Shown here piece after piece: positions 63,609-64,000 of a stretch of DNA of 64,000 nt (the stretch's first letter is position 1; every line of letters begins with the position of its first letter). A program made the position numbers and the translations under genes. Source of the DNA: Tautonia plasticadhaerens (GTDB taxonomy: Bacteria; Planctomycetota; Planctomycetia; Isosphaerales; Isosphaeraceae); contig NZ_CP036426.1 of assembly GCF_007752535.1 (NCBI RefSeq), positions 7,068,001 through 7,132,000 of the forward strand, in the 5' to 3' direction. Under the pieces are notes generated by a model, which saw only the letters and a list, made by a program, of their open reading frames with translations, had not been told where the DNA came from and did not search any database.

Positions 63609-63866
63609 TCACTCCCCGCCCTCCGCCTCCTCCTCGGCGTGCCGCTTGCGGTTCTCCTCATACTCGGCGAGCCACTTCTCGGCCCGGGGGAGGTCGCCTC
63701 GCTGGACGTAGACGCGGGGGTTGCCCTCCCAGGCGCCGAGGAAGTCCTGCATGTCCTGCCCGTCGGAGATGGCCTTGATGCCTTCGGCGTTGAGCTGGTC
63801 GGCGATGAACTTGGCCTCCATCAGGCTGAGGGCCTGATAGCAGGGGGTGAGCTCCTCGTTGTCCAT
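63609..63866 (-). CDS. DUF2007-like putative signal-transducing protein
   Basis: An 85-residue protein from the ATG at 63866 (GAGAGG 8 nt upstream); an in-frame ATG at 63908 would add 14 residues. The DUF2007 pattern is CYQALSLMEAKFIADQLNAEGIKAISDG, then NPRVYVQRGDLPRAEKWLAEYEEN. The tail is charged. Members share a PII-like fold, but their function is not established. It converges on the secreted YHS-like gene. Confidence 0.85.
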   Translation of the reverse strand: MDNEELTPCYQALSLMEAKFIADQLNAEGIKAISDGQDMQDFLGAWEGNPRVYVQRGDLPRAEKWLAEYEENRKRHAEEEAEGGE

Positions 63867-63931
63867 GGCTGGGGCCTCTCGGGATGACGCGTGGTGGTTG
63901 AGATCCAATGCCGGGGTCCGACCCGGGCCGA

Positions 63932-63950
63932 CCGATCGATCGATCGATCC
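63932..63950. repeat. ATCG microsatellite
   Basis: Four tandem copies of a 4-bp GATC/ATCG unit lie in a non-coding stretch (63909-64000) that carries nothing else recognisable within the window. Confidence 0.6.
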
Positions 63951-64000
63951 GGCCCGCCGGGGGCCGACCGGGGCTCGGGTCAGGGCCGGCCCCGCCGGCG

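Overview
The window is chromosomal DNA of a planctomycete, most likely from the Isosphaerales (Tautonia/Isosphaera-like). The evidence is very high GC, densely packed genes with GTG and TTG starts, and families that are hallmarks of the phylum: DUF1549/DUF1553 cytochrome-type proteins, DUF1501, TIGR03067, DUF1326 and many secreted proteins of unknown function. The genus-level placement is inference. I see no rRNA, tRNA, CRISPR array, insertion sequence or prophage.

Region 1-2255 (minus strand) holds two regulators: an XRE/S24-like repressor whose predicted protease dyad is Ala/Arg instead of Ser/Lys, and a PAS-AAA protein related to sigma-54 activators but lacking the GAFTGA loop (cut by the window edge). 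Divergent from them, 2762-10409 is a long iron-sulfur assembly operon: sufR, sufC, sufB, an FkbM-type methyltransferase, sufD, a thiosulfate sulfurtransferase, a small unknown gene, a sufE-like gene and a sufT-like gene. No cysteine desulfurase (sufS) is present. A 52-bp perfect palindrome ends the operon.

Region 10534-22014 carries envelope functions: a coiled-coil membrane protein with two small membrane proteins, a large secreted protein, a secreted PIG-L deacetylase, a YfhO-like membrane protein, a methyltransferase, a second polytopic membrane protein and a lipoprotein. Region 22434-34028 is largely housekeeping: ComEA-like HhH protein, UvrB, a DUF4174 protein, NadC, a HEAT/TPR protein, HrpB helicase, a cytosolic PIG-L enzyme, LexA and RNase HI. 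LexA here keeps every catalytic residue that the first repressor lacks.

Region 34049-36077 has two divergent parts of the AmmeMemoRadiSam system (Memo-like protein and radical SAM enzyme). Region 36175-43281 holds a secreted EEP nuclease/phosphatase-fold protein and a cluster DUF1549/DUF1553 - amidohydrolase - amidohydrolase - DUF1501. Region 43446-49411 has a Pro-rich secreted protein, a secreted isoaspartyl methyltransferase translationally coupled to a large glycosidase-like secreted protein, a sugar-nucleotide epimerase and a HAD phosphatase.

Region 49697-56916 has a second DUF1549/DUF1553 protein, a small secreted protein, a HTH protein with acidic SDSDV repeats and a C-terminal membrane anchor, a DUF1326 protein and a secreted unknown. 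Region 57068-63866 has an M48 protease, a histidine kinase and its probable NtrC-type response regulator (with intact GAFTGA) separated by a secreted TIGR03067-like protein, a secreted YHS/TRASH-like protein and a DUF2007 protein. Several sigma-70-type promoters and hairpin terminators are visible between these units.
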